Source: Diplonema papillatum (Eukaryota > Euglenozoa > Diplonemea > Diplonemida > Diplonemidae). Taken from it: a DNA stretch of 64,000 bases. The DNA is taken from positions 1 to 64,000 of the forward strand of contig JAPJBO010000459.1 of NCBI GenBank assembly GCA_030068145.1. Direction: 5' to 3'. The notes beneath the pieces were generated by a model, which saw only the letters and a program-made list of their open reading frames with translations, did not search any database and was not told where the DNA came from. The position numbers were made by a program, and so were the translations under genes. Below are positions 30,206-43,900 of this stretch, piece after piece. Each line of letters starts with the position of its first letter. The first letter of the stretch is position 1.

Positions 30206-30639
30206 GCGGTTCGTAGTCGTCACAGCCAGGACCACCCGTGCTACTAGAGTACAGGCGAATCCGTCGCGGGAGAAGGCCCCCGCGAAGGCAGCACTGACTT
30301 GTCTTCTTTTTACGGTGGCAATCTGCGAAGTAAACTCCGGCAGAGCAGGAGGAGGGGGATGCAAGGGGGAAGGGGGGTCTTCCTTTTCTGGTTTCTTTCT
30401 TCCGCTGTTGCAGAGACGGGAGTTACACTTGTATCCGCGGCGGCTTGGGGACACGTGCGTCGTCGCTCTAGACTTCGTGCTCAAGCGTGAGTTTGCGCGC
30501 GGGTCCTTGCTCCGGAGAAAGGTCCAACACGCTGTGCGTCCACTTGTACAGAAGGCGGGTGGCTTGCCTGACCGGGCTCAGTTCGACTGACAGTGTTGCC
30601 TACCTTTACAGGGAGGGAAAAATAAATCGACGTCATTTC

Positions 30640-31997
30640 TAGCAACTGAGGTGTACAGGGGCCTTCTACATGTGGACAACTGCCTTTGATATGCGGCTCG
30701 GGGTCTCTGGCCGAGAGATGATCCAAGAGCAACGCTGACGATGTTCGGGTTGCGACGGGAGAATTGACGTCAACCTTGCTGCGACACAATCGAACCCTAT
30801 TTGGGTCAAAGACGCTTGAACGACGACAGCCGAAAGACTAGAAGCGTCCCAGCACTGCAAGGCGAGAGGGACTCGAGAGGAAATCTCGGTTCATGGCTTT
30901 GGCCACCAGGGTCCAGTATTTCGGATCATCCTTACTGCAATGGAATACAGAACGTAAGGTGGGATGTACAGGGGCCTTCTAGCTCTTTGTCGAGGTCTCT
31001 GGCCGAGAGGTGATCCAAGAGCAAACTCACGGAGCTCGGGTTGCGCCGGCGTGGCCAAGAACACCCGCAGAGCGCGCGCAGGGACGGCGGAAAAACGCCG
31101 CTGCAGCCCGCCTGCGCCGGCAGTCGGCTCGTCGTCCACAACGCGAGACTTGCAGTTCTTCGCCAACTATCGGGAACGGTCAGGAGCTCACAACTGCACA
31201 TCTTGCGCCCGGTACGTCCTCCCAGTCCTCACTTATGGAGCGGCTATATTCAGCACCTCGCTCAAACCGGAAACCCTGCAGTCCCTCGCGCGGGACCAGA
31301 ACAGAGCGTTACGCCTCATCTCAGGGCTACCACAGCAGGTGCAACCAGAGGCCTTCCTGCAGCTTCAGTACGGTAGGTGTACAAGGGCCTTCTCGAGGTG
31401 GACAACTGCCTCGAAAGCTGCGACTCGAGGTCTCTGGCCAAGAGGTGAATCCAAGAGCAAACCGATGATGTTCGGGTTGCGCCGCGAGAACTGCAGCCAA
31501 TCGCGCAGCGTCGCGGGCGGCCGCAGCGGCAGCATCGAACCCGAGCTGGGTCAACGACGCTTGGACGTCGACGCGCCCGCCACGGCTGCCAGCGTGTGCA
31601 TTATCTCAGGTGCTCACGAATGTCCCATGGGAAGCCGCAGAAGTTCCCACCAACCGCCATCGGAATCAGAGAAGCGGAAGAGGTGACGCGACTCCGGTGG
31701 AATCTCGATCGCGTAAAATCCGGTCTTGAAATCCCGGGTCGAGCCACACTCCTCACGGCTTGCCCCCGCGGCCCTGCGAGGATGAGATCTCAGGGGCTTC
31801 CTGACCAGGCACATAGCGCTGCCACAGAGAGTGCGAGAGATCGGTGCGGGTCGACAAGAAAGGCCAGCCAAGCTTCCTTGGCCAGGGCCGCAGGGACGGC
31901 GGAAACGCACCGCGCGAAAACCCCCTACGAAAACCGCCGCTGCAGCAAGCGCACGGCAGTCGGCTCGTCGCCGCTCAGCAGGTGCAGCCAGAGGCCT
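30640..31997 (-). pseudogene. Decayed tandem copies of the EF-hand gene's last module
   Basis: Downstream of the EF-hand gene's stop, its C-terminal module is repeated in broken form. 31,600-31,990 matches 32,290-32,530. 31,370-31,570 matches 31,998-32,230. 30,955-31,130 and 30,650-30,850 are further diverged copies of the final LLLDHLSAR region. Frames are shifted and stops are present. A LINE fragment interrupts the series. Confidence 0.75.
31144..31335 (+). mobile_element. Fragment of a non-LTR retrotransposon reverse transcriptase
   Basis: The plus frame reads FFANYRERSGAHN, then RYVLPVLTYGAAIF and LARDQNRALRLISGLP. This is the conserved region just after the RT core in LINE ORF2 proteins (a PVLTYG motif followed by a Q..LR.I.G motif). 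Only about 64 residues remain. It lies inside the decayed EF-hand module copies. Confidence 0.65.
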
Positions 31998-34900
31998 TTA
32001 GTACGGTGAGGTGTACAGGGGCCTTCTCGAGGTGGATAACTGCCTTGATAGCTGCGGCTCGAGGCCTCTGGCCGAGAGGTGATCCAGGAGCAAACTGACG
32101 ATGTTCGGGTTGCGCCGCGAGAACTGCAGCCAATCGCGCAGCGTCACGTACGGAGGCGCCAACCCCGCAGCGGCAGCATCGAACCCTAGCTGGGTCAACG
32201 ACGCTTGGACGACGGCGAACGGGAGACTCGACGCGCCGCGGCCCTGCGAGACGGTTAGAGCGACCCACGACGTAATCCCCGGTTTTTCCTGCTCAGGCAC
32301 GAGGCGCTGCCACAGAGAGTGCGCGAGGTCGGTGCGGGTCGAGAAGAAGGCCAGCCAAGCTTCCTTGGTCACGGCCGCGCCGGCGTGGGCCAAGAACGCG
32401 CGGAGGGACGGCGGAAACGCCGTGCGCGAGCCCCCGTCGGAGAACCCCCGCTGCAGCAGGCCCAGCAGCTCGGATGCTCCGGCAGCCGGCTCGTCGCTGC
32501 CCAGCAGGTGCAGCCAGAGGCCTTCCGGCACGCCCGCGTGGGGCAGGCCGCCGCCGCCGGCGGGAGAGAACTGCAAGCTCCTCCTCGTGTCAGCCAGGGA
32601 CCCGGGTTCATCCCCCCACGCGTCCAGCCACTCTCCCCTGGTGACCATGACAGACCCTCCGTCCTCCAAATTCCTGGACGGCATGCCGGCCCCGCGCAAG
32701 TACGAGACAGCGTCGCTCCTGAGCACCCCCCCAGTGCCCTTAGACAGCGTGTCCCACACCCGCTCGGCACCCCCACCGGACCCCCCCGTCTTCAGCGGCG
32801 ACACTCCGAGCAGCAGCTGGTGCATCCTGCGGGCCGCGGCCGGGTTCTCGCTGCAGAACTGCATCCACTCCCCGTGCGACAGCTCCTCGCGCCCGCCAAG
32901 GCCCGCCGGGGGCGACCCGGCTTCCGCGAGCAGCGCGCGGATGTCGCGGCCGCTCGCGAACGCCGATCCCCTCGACAGGTGGCCCCACGTCGAGTCCACC
33001 TCGCTCCTGCGGACGCGGGCGGGCGGGCTGCCCCTGCCAGCGTCCAGCCGCCGGGCCACGCTCGGGTTGTGGGCGCAGAATCGGAGCCATTCGTCGCGCG
33101 TGATCCTGCCGGAACCGTCCCTGTCCAGTTCGTCGAACAGGTCCCCCACGGTCGCTCTGTCCCAAGGCAGCCCGTTCTCCATCAGCAACTCCTGAATGTC
33201 GCTTCTTCTGGCGAAGGAGCCTCCCTTTGACAATCGATCCCAAGTTGCGTCGGCGTCGTTGTGTCGCAAGCCTGCACTACCATGTACAGTCGTGCCGAGC
33301 TGACGGGCCACATGCGGGTTTCGGTCGCAGAACCTGAACCATTCGTCTCGTGAAATCCTGCCGGAACCGTCCCTGTCTAGTTCGTCGAACAGATCCCCCA
33401 CGGTCGCTCTGTCCCAAGGCAGCCCGTTTTCCATCAACAACTCCTGAATGTCGCTGCGTCGGGCAAAGGATCCTCCCTTTGACAATCGATCCCAAGACGC
33501 AACTTGGGATTGATTGTCATTGTGGCGCAAACCTACACTACCATGTGCAGTCGTGCCGAGCTGACGGGCCACACGCGGGTTGCGGTCGCAGAACCTGAAC
33601 CATTCGTCGCGTGTAATTCTGCCGGAACCGTCCCTGTCCAGTTCATCGAACAAGTCCCCCACGGTCGCTCTGTCCCAAGGCAGCCCGTTTTCCATCAGCA
33701 ACTCTCGGATGTCGCTGCGCCTGGCGAAGGAGCCTCCTCTAGACAGCCGATCCCATGTTGCGTTTGCGTTGCTGTGCCGACCGTCAAGTGCGCCCAGCTG
33801 TCGGGCCACACGCGAGTTTCTGTCGCAAAATCTGAACCATTCGTCTCGAGTGATTCTGCCGGAACCGTCTACGTCCAGTTCATCGAACAAGTCTCCTACA
33901 GACGATCTGTCCCAAGCCAAGCCGGTTTCGAGTAGCAAGTCCTTGATGTCGCTTCGCCTTGCGTGGGTACTTCCTCTCGAAACACGTTCCCACAGTGCTT
34001 CATCTTCCCTGCGTTCGTTGCGCAGCGGAGACGAGGTGTAGCTATGAGGTCGCAGTTGTCTCGCCACGTGAGGGTTCCGGTCGCAGAATCTGAACCATTC
34101 ATCTCGTGTAATTCTGCCCGAGCCGTCCCTGTCCAACTCATCGAACAAGTCCCCCACGGTCGCTCTGTCCCAAGGCAGCCCGTTCTCCATCAGCAACTCT
34201 CGGATGTCGCTGCGTCTGGCGAAGGAACCTCCCTTCGATAACCGATCCCAAGCAGCATCGACATCGTTGTGTCGCAAACCTACACTACCATGTGCATTCG
34301 CGCCGAGCTGACGGGCCACACGCGGGTTGCGGTCGCAGAACCTGAACCATTCGTCGCGTGTAATTCTGCCGGAACCGTCCCTATCCAGCTCATCGAACAA
34401 GTCTCCCACGGTCGCTCTGTCCCACCGCAGTCCGGTTTCCATCAACAACTCCCGAATGTCGCTGCGTCTGGCGAAGGAACCTCCTTTAGACAGCCGTTGC
34501 CACGTTGCATCTACGTTGCTGTGGCGACCGTCGAGTGCACTGAGCTGACGGACCACGCGTGGGTTACGATCGCAGAATCTGAACCATTCATCTCGCGTGA
34601 TTCTGCCGGAACCGTCTCTGTCCAGTTCATCGAACAGGTCCCCCACGGTCGCTCTGTCCCAAGCCAACCCGCTGTCGATTAACAAGTCTCGGATGTCGCT
34701 TCGTCTTGCGTAGGTTGTTCCCTTCGAAACACGCGTCCACAATGCATCCACATCCCTTCGTCCGTGACGAAGCGGAGACGAGGTGTAACTCTGAGCTTGG
34801 CGGTCGCTAATGTCGTGCGAGCCTCGTACTCGTAACTGTCGGATCAGATGCGGGTACCTTTCACAGAAACGTAGCCACTCGTCCCGTGCCACTGTCCCCG

Positions 34901-37900
34901 AGCCGTCGTGATCCAATTCATCGAACAGGCCGCCCACGGTTTCGCTGTCCCAACGGAGGCCGGAATCAAGCAGCAAACCGCGGATGTCGCGTCGGAGTGC
35001 ACGGTATGACCCCTTCGACAGGTCTTCCCACAGTCTCTCTACATCTGCGCTCCCAGCCCTCGAGTGCCCGTACGGCGACGCATGCCCTCTCCCACGTAAC
35101 TGTCCAACAACCTGCGGGTATCGTTCGCAGAACCTCAACCATTCATTCTTACTTACTCGGCCAGAGCCGTCTACGTCTATCTCGTCAAAGATCTCCCCCA
35201 CAGTGTCCCTGTCCCAACGAAAGCCGGAATCAAGCAGCAAATCGCGGATGTCGCGTCGGAGTGCATGGTATGATCCCTTCGACAGTTCTTCCCAAAATCT
35301 TTCAACATCTGCACCACCCGCCCTCGAGCGTGTATAGGACAATCCGTACCCTTTCCCACGTAACTGTTCAACAACCTGCGGGTATCGTTCGCAGAACCTC
35401 AACCATTCATTCTTGCTTATCCTGCCAGAGCCGTCTACGTCCACCTCGTCAAAGATCTCTCCCACGGTGTCTCTGTCCCAACGAAGACCGGAATCAAGCA
35501 GCAAATCGCGGATGTCGCGTCGGAGTGCATGGTACGATCCCTTTGACAGATCTTCCCACAGTCTCTCTGCATCTGCACCACCCGCTCTCGAGCGTGTATA
35601 AGACGATCCATACCCTTTCCCACGTAGCTGCTCAACAACCTGCGGGTATCGTTCGCAGAATCTCAACCATTCATCCTTGCTTATCCTGCCAGAGCCGTCT
35701 ACGTCCACCTCGTCAAAGATCTCTCCCACGGTGTCTCTGTCCCATCGAAGACCGGAATCAAGCAGCAAATCGCGGATGTCGCGTCGGAGTGCATGGTATG
35801 ATCCCTTCGACAGATCTTCCCACAGTCTCTCTGCATCTGCACCACCCGCTCTCGAGCGTGTATAAGACGATCCATACCCTTTCCCACGTAGCTGCTCAAC
35901 AACCTGCGGGTATCGTTCGCAGAACCTCAACCATTCATTCTTGCTTATCCTGCCAGAGCCGTCTACGTCCACCTCGTCAAAGATTTCTCCCACGGTGTCT
36001 CTGTCCCAACGAAGGCCGGAATCAAGCAGCAAGTCGCGGATGTCGCGTCGGAGTGCATGGTATGATCCCTTCGACAGTTCTTCCCACAGTCGCTCTGCAT
36101 CTGCACCACCCGCCCTCGAGCGTGTATAAGACGGTCCATACCCTTTCCCACGCAACTGCTCAATAGCCTGCGGGTATCGTTCGCAGAACCTCAGCCATTC
36201 ATCCTTGCTCACCCTGCCAGAGCCGTCTCTGTCCATCTCGTCAAAGATCTCTCCCACGGTGTATCTGTCCCAACGAAGACCGGAATCAAGCAGCAAATCA
36301 CGGATGTCGCGTCGGAGTGCATGGTATGATCCCTTCGATAGTTCTTCCCACAGTCTCTCAACATCCGCACCTCCCACCCTCGAGCGTGTATAGGACAATC
36401 CGTGGCCTCGCCCACGCAACCGCTCAACAGCCTGCGGGTATCGATCGCAGAATCTCAACCATTCATCCTTGCTCACCCTGCCAGAGCCGTCTACGTCCAT
36501 CTCGTCAAAGATCTCCCCCACGGTGTCTCTGTCCCAACGAAGACCGGAATCAAGCAGCAAATCACGGATGTCGCGTCGGAGCGCATGGTATGATCCCTTC
36601 GATAGTTCTTCCCACAGTCTCTCAACATCCGCACCTCCCACCCTCGAACGTCGATACGACGATCCGTGCCCTTTCCCGCGTAACCGCTCAACAGCTTGCG
36701 GGTATCGATCGCAGAATATCAGCCATTCATCCTTGCTCACCCTGCCAGAGCCGTCTCTGTCCATCTCGTCAAAGATTTCCCCCACGGTGTCTCTGTCCCA
36801 ACGAAGGCCGGAATCAAGCAGCAAATCACGGATGTCGCGTCGGAGTGCATGGTATGATCCCTTCGACAGTTCCTCCCACAGTCTCTCAACATCTGCACCA
36901 CCCACCCTCGAGCGTGTATAAGACGACCCGTACTCTCTGCTACGCAACTGCTCAACAACCCGCGGGTATCGATCGCAGAATCTCAGCCATTCATCCTTAC
37001 TCACTCGGCCAGAGCCGTCTCCGTCCATCTCGTCAAAGATGTCCCCCACGGTGTCGCTGTCCCATCGAAGACCGGAATCAAGTAGCAAATCGCGGATGTC
37101 ACGTCGGAGCGCATGGTACGATCCCTTCGATAGTTTTTCCCACAGTCTCTCTGCATCTGCACCACCCGCCCTCGAGCGTGTATACGACGATCCATGCCCT
37201 TTCCCACGCAACTGCTCAACAACCTGCGGGTATCGATCGCAGAATCTCACCCATTCATTCTTGCTTATCCTGCCAGAGCCGTCTGCGTCCACCTCGTCAA
37301 AGATCTCTCCCACGGTGTCTCTGTCCCAACGAAGGCCGGAGTCAAGCAGCAAATCGCGGATGTCGCGTCGGAGTGCGTGGTATGATCCCTTCGATAGTTC
37401 TTCCCACAGTCTCTCTATATCTGCACCGCCTGCCCTTGAGCGGCTATCCGTGTCACCCCGTCGGGAGAACTGGTATGGGGAGGATGTCGCGCCATGCCCA
37501 GGCGGGCGCAACTGTGTAAGGACGCGTGGGTTTCGGTCGCAAAAACGCGTCCACTCGGCATGAGTCACTCTTCCCGAGCCGTCTCTGTCCAGTTCATCGA
37601 ACAAGTCCCCCACGGTCGCTCGGTCCCAAGGCAGCCCGTTTTCCATCAGTAACTCTCGGATGTCGCTGCGTCTGGCGAAGGAACCTCCCTTGGATAATCG
37701 ATCCCAAGAAGCGTCGGCGTCGTTGTTGCGCAAACCTGCACTACCATGTGCTGTCACGCCGAGCTGGCGAGCCACACGCGGGTTTCTGTCGCAAAATCTG
37801 AACCATTCATCTCGGGTGATCCTCCCAGAGCCGTCTCTGTCCAGTTCATCAAACAGGTCCCCCACGGTTTCTCTGTCCCAGGGCAATCCGGTGTCCATCA

Positions 37901-40900
37901 GCAACTCTTTAACGTCACCGCGCCTTGCGTAAGAGTCTCCGTTAGATAGCCGTTGCCACGTTGCATCCGCATCGGTGCGTCTGGAAGTTGCGCTGCCGTG
38001 TGCGACACCCAGCTGGCGGGCGATACGTGGGTTTCTGTCGCAGAACCTGGACCATTCGTTGCGAGTCACTCTGCCGGAACCGTCCCTGTCCAGTTCATCG
38101 AACAGGTCCCCCACGGTCGCTCTATCCCAAGGCAGCCCGTTTTCCATCAACAACTCCCGAATGTCGCTTCTCCTGGCAAAGGAGCTTCCCTTAGACAATC
38201 GATCCCAAGTTGCGTCGACGTCGTTGTTGCGCGAACCGACACTACCATGGGCTGCCACGCCGAGCTGCCGGGCCACACGCGGGTTTCGATCACAAAATCT
38301 GATCCATTCGTCTCGAGTAACTCTCCCCGAGCCGTCTCTGTCCAGTTCATCGAACAGGTCCCCCACGGTTGCTCTATCCCAAAGGAGCTCGTTATCATCA
38401 GCAACTCCCGAATGTCGCTACGTCTGGCGAAGGAACCTCCCTTTGACAATCGATCCCAAGCTGCGTCGGCGTCATTGTGTCGCAACCCCACACTGCCGTG
38501 TGCCGTCGCGCCGAGCTGACGGGCTACACGCGGGTTTCGGTCGCAGAATGTGAACCATTCATCTCGAGTAACTCTCCCCGAGCCGTCCATGTCCAGTTCA
38601 TCGAACAGGTTCCCAACAGTCGCTCTATCCCAAAGCAGTCCGTTTTCCATCAACAATACTCGGATATCGCTGCGTCTGGCAAAGGAGCCTCCCTTGGACA
38701 ATCGATCCCAACTTGCGTCGGCGTCGTTGTTGCGCAAACCTACACTACCATGTGCTGCCACGCCGAGCTGACGGGCCACACGCGGGTTGCGGTCGCAAAA
38801 TCTGAACCATTCATCTCGAGTCACTCTGCCGGAACCGTCCCTGTCCAGTTCATCGAACAGGTCCCCCACGGTCGCTCTATCCCAAAGCAGCCCGTTTTCC
38901 ATCAACAACTCTCGAATGTCGCCTCGTCTGGCAAAGGAACCCCCCTTGGATAATCGATCCCAAGTAGCGTCGACGTCGTTGTGTCTCAAACCTACACTAC
39001 CGTGAGCTGCCACGCCGAGCTGACGGGCCACACGCGGGTTTCTGTCGCAAAATCTGATCCATTCATCTCGAGTCACTCTGCCGGAACCATCTCTGTCCAG
39101 TTCATCGAACAGGTCCCCCACGGTCGCTCTGTCCCAAGGCAGCCCATTTTCCATCAACAACTCTCGGATGTCGCTTCTTCTGGCGAAGGAGCCTCCCTTG
39201 GACAATCGATCCCAAGTAGCGTCGACATTGTTGTGTCGCAAACCTCCTGCACTACCACCGTGTGTCGTCGCGCCGAGCTGGCCGGCCACACGCGGGTTTC
39301 GATCGCAAAATCTGAACCATTCTTCTCGAGTCACTCTGCCGGAACCATCTCTGTCCAGTTCATCGAACAAGTCCCCCACGGTCGCTCTGTCCCAAGGCAG
39401 CCCGTTTTCCATCAGCAACTCCCGAATGTCGCTGCGTCTGGCGAAGGAGCCCCCCTTGGACAGTCTCTCCCAAGTAGCGTCGACGTCGTTGCGTCGCAAA
39501 CCTGCAATGCCACCATGTGCCGCAGCTTCGAGCTGGCGGGCCACACGCGGGTTTCGGTCGCAAAATCTGGACCATTCTTCTCGGGTCACTCTGCCGGAAC
39601 CGTCGGTGTCGATCGAGTCGAAGAAATCGCCCACCGTGTCCCTGTCCCAAGGCACCCCCGCTTCAGACAGCAAGTCCCGTATGTCCCGGCGGTATGCGAA
39701 GTCGGAGCCTTTGGAAAGCTGATCCCACAGACGCCCGCCCCCGTCCCCAAGACCACGCGGGTGGCCGGCTGTCCTGGAGTGCAACCTGCAGCGCGCCACG
39801 AGCAGCCGCATCACGGAGGGGTGCCCGCTGCAGAACCGCTTCCATTCCTCGAGAGTGACCCGGCCGGAGTCGTTGCCGTCCATCGCGTCGAAGAGGTCGC
39901 CGACCGTGTGCCGGTCGAACTTCAACCCGGCGGCGAACAGGAGCTCTCGGACGTCTCGCCTGGCGACAGCTGTCCGCCCTTTGGACAGCTGCTTCCACAA
40001 CAGGTCGGCTCCGTCGTCGAAGGAGTGCGCTGGGTTTGTTAAGTCGAGGTCTTCTCTGAGGCTCGTGGTCAACACGTGGGCGGCCGACGGGTGCGACGAG
40101 CAGAACGCGTTCCATTCGTCGTGCGTGACGTGCCCGGATGCGTCGCGGTCCATGGCCGTGAACAGCGCCCCCGCCGTCTCCCGGTCGCACGGCAGCCCCG
40201 CCCGCGCCAGCGCGTCGCGGACGTCTTTGCCGAGGGCGTAGCTCTGCCGCTTGGAGAGCACCCGCCACGCGTCGTCCCGCGCCTTCGCCTTCCACTGCTG
40301 CACGATCAGCCCGGACACGCGGGGGTTCCGGCGGCAGAAGCTGGTCCACTCCGCCTCGGAGACGTGCCCGGAGGAGTCCGCATCCATCGCGCTAAACAGC
40401 TCGCCAGCGGCGTTCTGGTCCCAGGATATCCCGGCTTGTCCTAACAAGTCGCGCACGTCGGTTCGCAGGGCGAAGGATCGACCTTTCGACAGGTCGCGCC
40501 AGACGTCGTGCTCCCCTTGCTCCCGCTGCTTCAGGTGGCTCGCGATGAACGCAACGTCCCGTCGGTTGGACCGCGCGTAGCGGAGCCATTCGTCTCTGGA
40601 AACCCGGCCGGAGTGGTTCTGGTCCAACGCGTCGAACAAACCCTCGGCGGTCCGCTGGTCCCACGCTATCCCCGCCTTCACCAGCAGGTCGCGCACGTCC
40701 TGCCGCAGGGCGAAAGGCGCCCCCTTGGATAGCTCCCGCCATACAGCGGACTCCCCGCCGTGCTGCACGTGCCCCCCCCCGCTGCCACCGCTGCTGCTCC
40801 GCAGGGCGGAGCCGTGCGAGCTGCGCATCGTGTCGACGGCGCGCGGGTGGCCCCTGCAGAACCGCCGCCACTCGTCGAACGAGACTGTACCCGACACATC

Positions 40901-43900
40901 GCCGTCGAGGGCACGGAACAGATCCCCGGCCGATTCAGCGCTCCACGCCAATCCTGCGTGCGAGTCGAAAAAGTCGCGCACTTCCGCGTACCCAGCGGCC
41001 GACCTCCCCCCCGCCAGCCTGTCCCACAGGTACTGGACGAAGTCGTCGTCCTCCTGGTGCCGCACCGCGGAATCAGTCGCCCTGAGCCCCTGGGACGACG
41101 CGCGACGCATGGCCCGCAGCAGCCCCGGGTTCCTCCCGCAGAAGCCGGCCCACTCGTGGTACGAGATGGCCGGCGACCCGCCCGTGTACCCCGCCCCGGA
41201 AGAGAACAACTCGTCGTCGGCGACCGACTCCCACGGAACGTCGACGGCCCGGAGGTACCGGCGCACCTCCCAGGAACCAGCGGACGGGGCCCCGTTGGAC
41301 AGCTGGTCCCACGAGTCTCGGATCGCCGCTTCGTCGGGCGGAATGCCTGGCATTCCCCCGCCGGCGCCCAGCAGCTTCGCTGTGTCCGGGCTCCGGTGTG
41401 CGTAGCGCACCCAGTCCGCGAACGTGACGGTGTCGCGGCCGGTCTGGAGGGCCGCCGGGAAGTCCCACGGGACCCCCGCAGCCCGGAACGCGTCGGCCAG
41501 GTCCGCCTCGGCCGCGAACGGGCGCCCGCCGGCGATCGCACACCACGCGGAGATCGCGCCGGGCGGGATGCCGTCGAAGAAGGACGGGTGCCGCCGAGAG
41601 AAGCCCCACCAGTCCTCCCATGACAGCGGGTGCGTCGGGATCCCGCGGCTGGCCTCCGGCCGCCGGGCGACCAGATCAAGCAGCTGGTCCGGGAAGATCA
41701 GCTGGACCGACGGCGTCTCCGCCGTCAGCTGCTGCCAAATGATGCGCACGGCCTCCTCCACCGACACGCCGCCGTGCAACCGCTTCCGGGAAACCCCGGA
41801 GTCTAGCCGGCTGAACGACCTCCCCAGCGGCCGGTCTGCCTGCTCAAGGGCACGGGCCACACGCGGGTTTCGGTCGCAGAACTTTAACCACTCGTCTCGT
41901 GTAATCCTGCCGGAACCGTCTCTGTCCAGTTCATCGAACAAGTCCCCCACGGTCGCTCTGTCCCAAGGCAGCCCGTTTTCCATCAGCAACTCTCGGATGT
42001 CGCTGCGCCTGGCGTACGGGCTCCCTTTAGACAGCCGTTCCCACGTTGCGTCGCTGCGACCGCCGTGTGCACTTAGCTGGCGGGCCACACGCGGGTTCCG
42101 GTCGCAGAATCTGTACCATTCGTCTCGAGTCACTCTGCCCGAGCCGTCTCTGTCCAGTTCATCGAAGAGGTCGCCCACGGTCTCTCTGTCCCAAGGCAGC
42201 TCATTTTCCATCAGCAACTCCCGGATGTCGCTGCGTCTGGCGAAGGAACCTCCCTTTGACAATCGATCCCAAGTTGCGTCTGCACTGCTGTGCCGACCGT
42301 CTTGTGCACTTAGCTGTCGGGCCACATGCGGGTTTCGGTCGCAGAACCTGAACCATTCATCTCGCGTGATCCTGCCGGAACCGTCCCTGTCCAGCTCGTC
42401 GAACAGGTCCCCCACGGTCGCTCTGTCCCAAAGCAGCCCGTTTTCCATCAGCAACTCTCGGATGTCGCTGCGTCTGGCGAAGGAACCTCCCTTTGACAAT
42501 CGATCCCACGTAGCGTCGGCGTCGTTGTGTCGCAAACCTACACTACCGTGTGCCGTCGCGCCGAGCTGACGGGCCACACGCGGGTTGCGGTCGCAGAACC
42601 TGAGCCATTCATCTCGCGTGATCCTGCCGGAGCCGTCCCTGTCCAGCTCGTCGAACAGGTCCCCCACGGTCGCTCTGTCCCAAGGCAGCCCGTTTTCCAT
42701 CAGCAACTCTCGGATGTCGCTGCGCCTGGCGAACGAGCCTCTCTTCGACAACCGGTCCCACGCCGGGTCCGCGTCCGGCCTGCGCCCGGTGCTGGCGGCG
42801 GCGCCGTGCCAGAAGTCTCGGTCTTCGTCGTCGTCCGCGTGCCTTTGCCACGGGGAAACCGGGCGGCTAGAGCTCCTTGAGAACGTCCGGCCGTGCAGGG
42901 AAGGAGACCCCCGCGACAAGGTGCTCGCTGGGTCCCATCGGGTCGTCGAACCGACGACACGCTGGTCGGCACCCCCCCCATGGTGGGGACGCACGTGAGG
43001 GCTATGGCGCGGAAGGTTTTGGGGTGTCGGTGGCACCACGTCCGCCAGGTGTCCCACGAGACGGTGGGGGACGGCGAGTGCCGGATGGAGAGGGGGGAGG
43101 CGTGCCCCGGGTGGGGCTCGGCGGGGAAAAGCTCCCCGATGGATCGGGCGAGGTTTTCCGCGATGACGGAGGCCACGGTGGGGTTCTTCCCGCAGAAGGC
43201 CCGCCACTCCGCCCGGTCGACCAACCCCGTTCCATCGGCGTCGGCCGCGTCGAACAAGTTGTCCGCCGTCCGCCTGTCCCACGCGTACCCCGCGGTCCCC
43301 AGCAACGCCTGGATATCCCTCCGGCCCGCAGCCTCCGACAGCCCCGCCGCGAACGCCCACAAAAATCCGGCTACATCCACGCCCCCTCCCCTCTGCGCCT
43401 TGGCCCCCGCGAGACCGGCCGACACGGGAACGCCGCGGGTCTCCAAGTCCGTCTTGTCCAGCCGCTGGCCGCCTCTCGTCAGCACGTCCCACACTTTTTC
43501 GACGGCGGCCGCCGGCGGAGGGGGTGTGGGGGGGTGCCCGTTGGGGTGAGACCTCCGCGCGGCGCGGCCGGCGCCCCGCAGCGGCGACGGCGGCGAGGCG
43601 AAGAGGAATCCCGTGCGGGGCCGGTCGAAGAGGTAGTCGACGAGCTGCGGGTGCTCGCTGCCGAACCGGGACCACTGCGCGAAGGAGACGCGGCCGGTGC
43701 CGCGTGTGTTCAGGCGCTCGAACCACTCCTCGACGGCGGCGAAGTCCCACTGGGAGCCGCACTGCAAGAGCAGCTGGTGCACCTCCCCCAGCAGGACGTA
43801 CCGCTTGTCGGTCGCGTCGACCGTCTGGAACACCGCCTTCAGCTTGTGCTCCAGCGTGTAGTCCACCACCACACCCCCAGGCGCGCACGACACCACGACA

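Noticed and set aside
34886-37519. Plus-strand ORFs of 426 and 400 codons
   Set aside because: They are antisense to the EF-hand repeats, share the 264-bp period and have Arg/Pro/His-rich composition without domain logic.
42700-43000. Separate short gene ending at 42,700
   Set aside because: After the C8 run its residues become Arg/Thr-rich nonsense, while the other frame continues EF-hand units; a frameshift explains it better.
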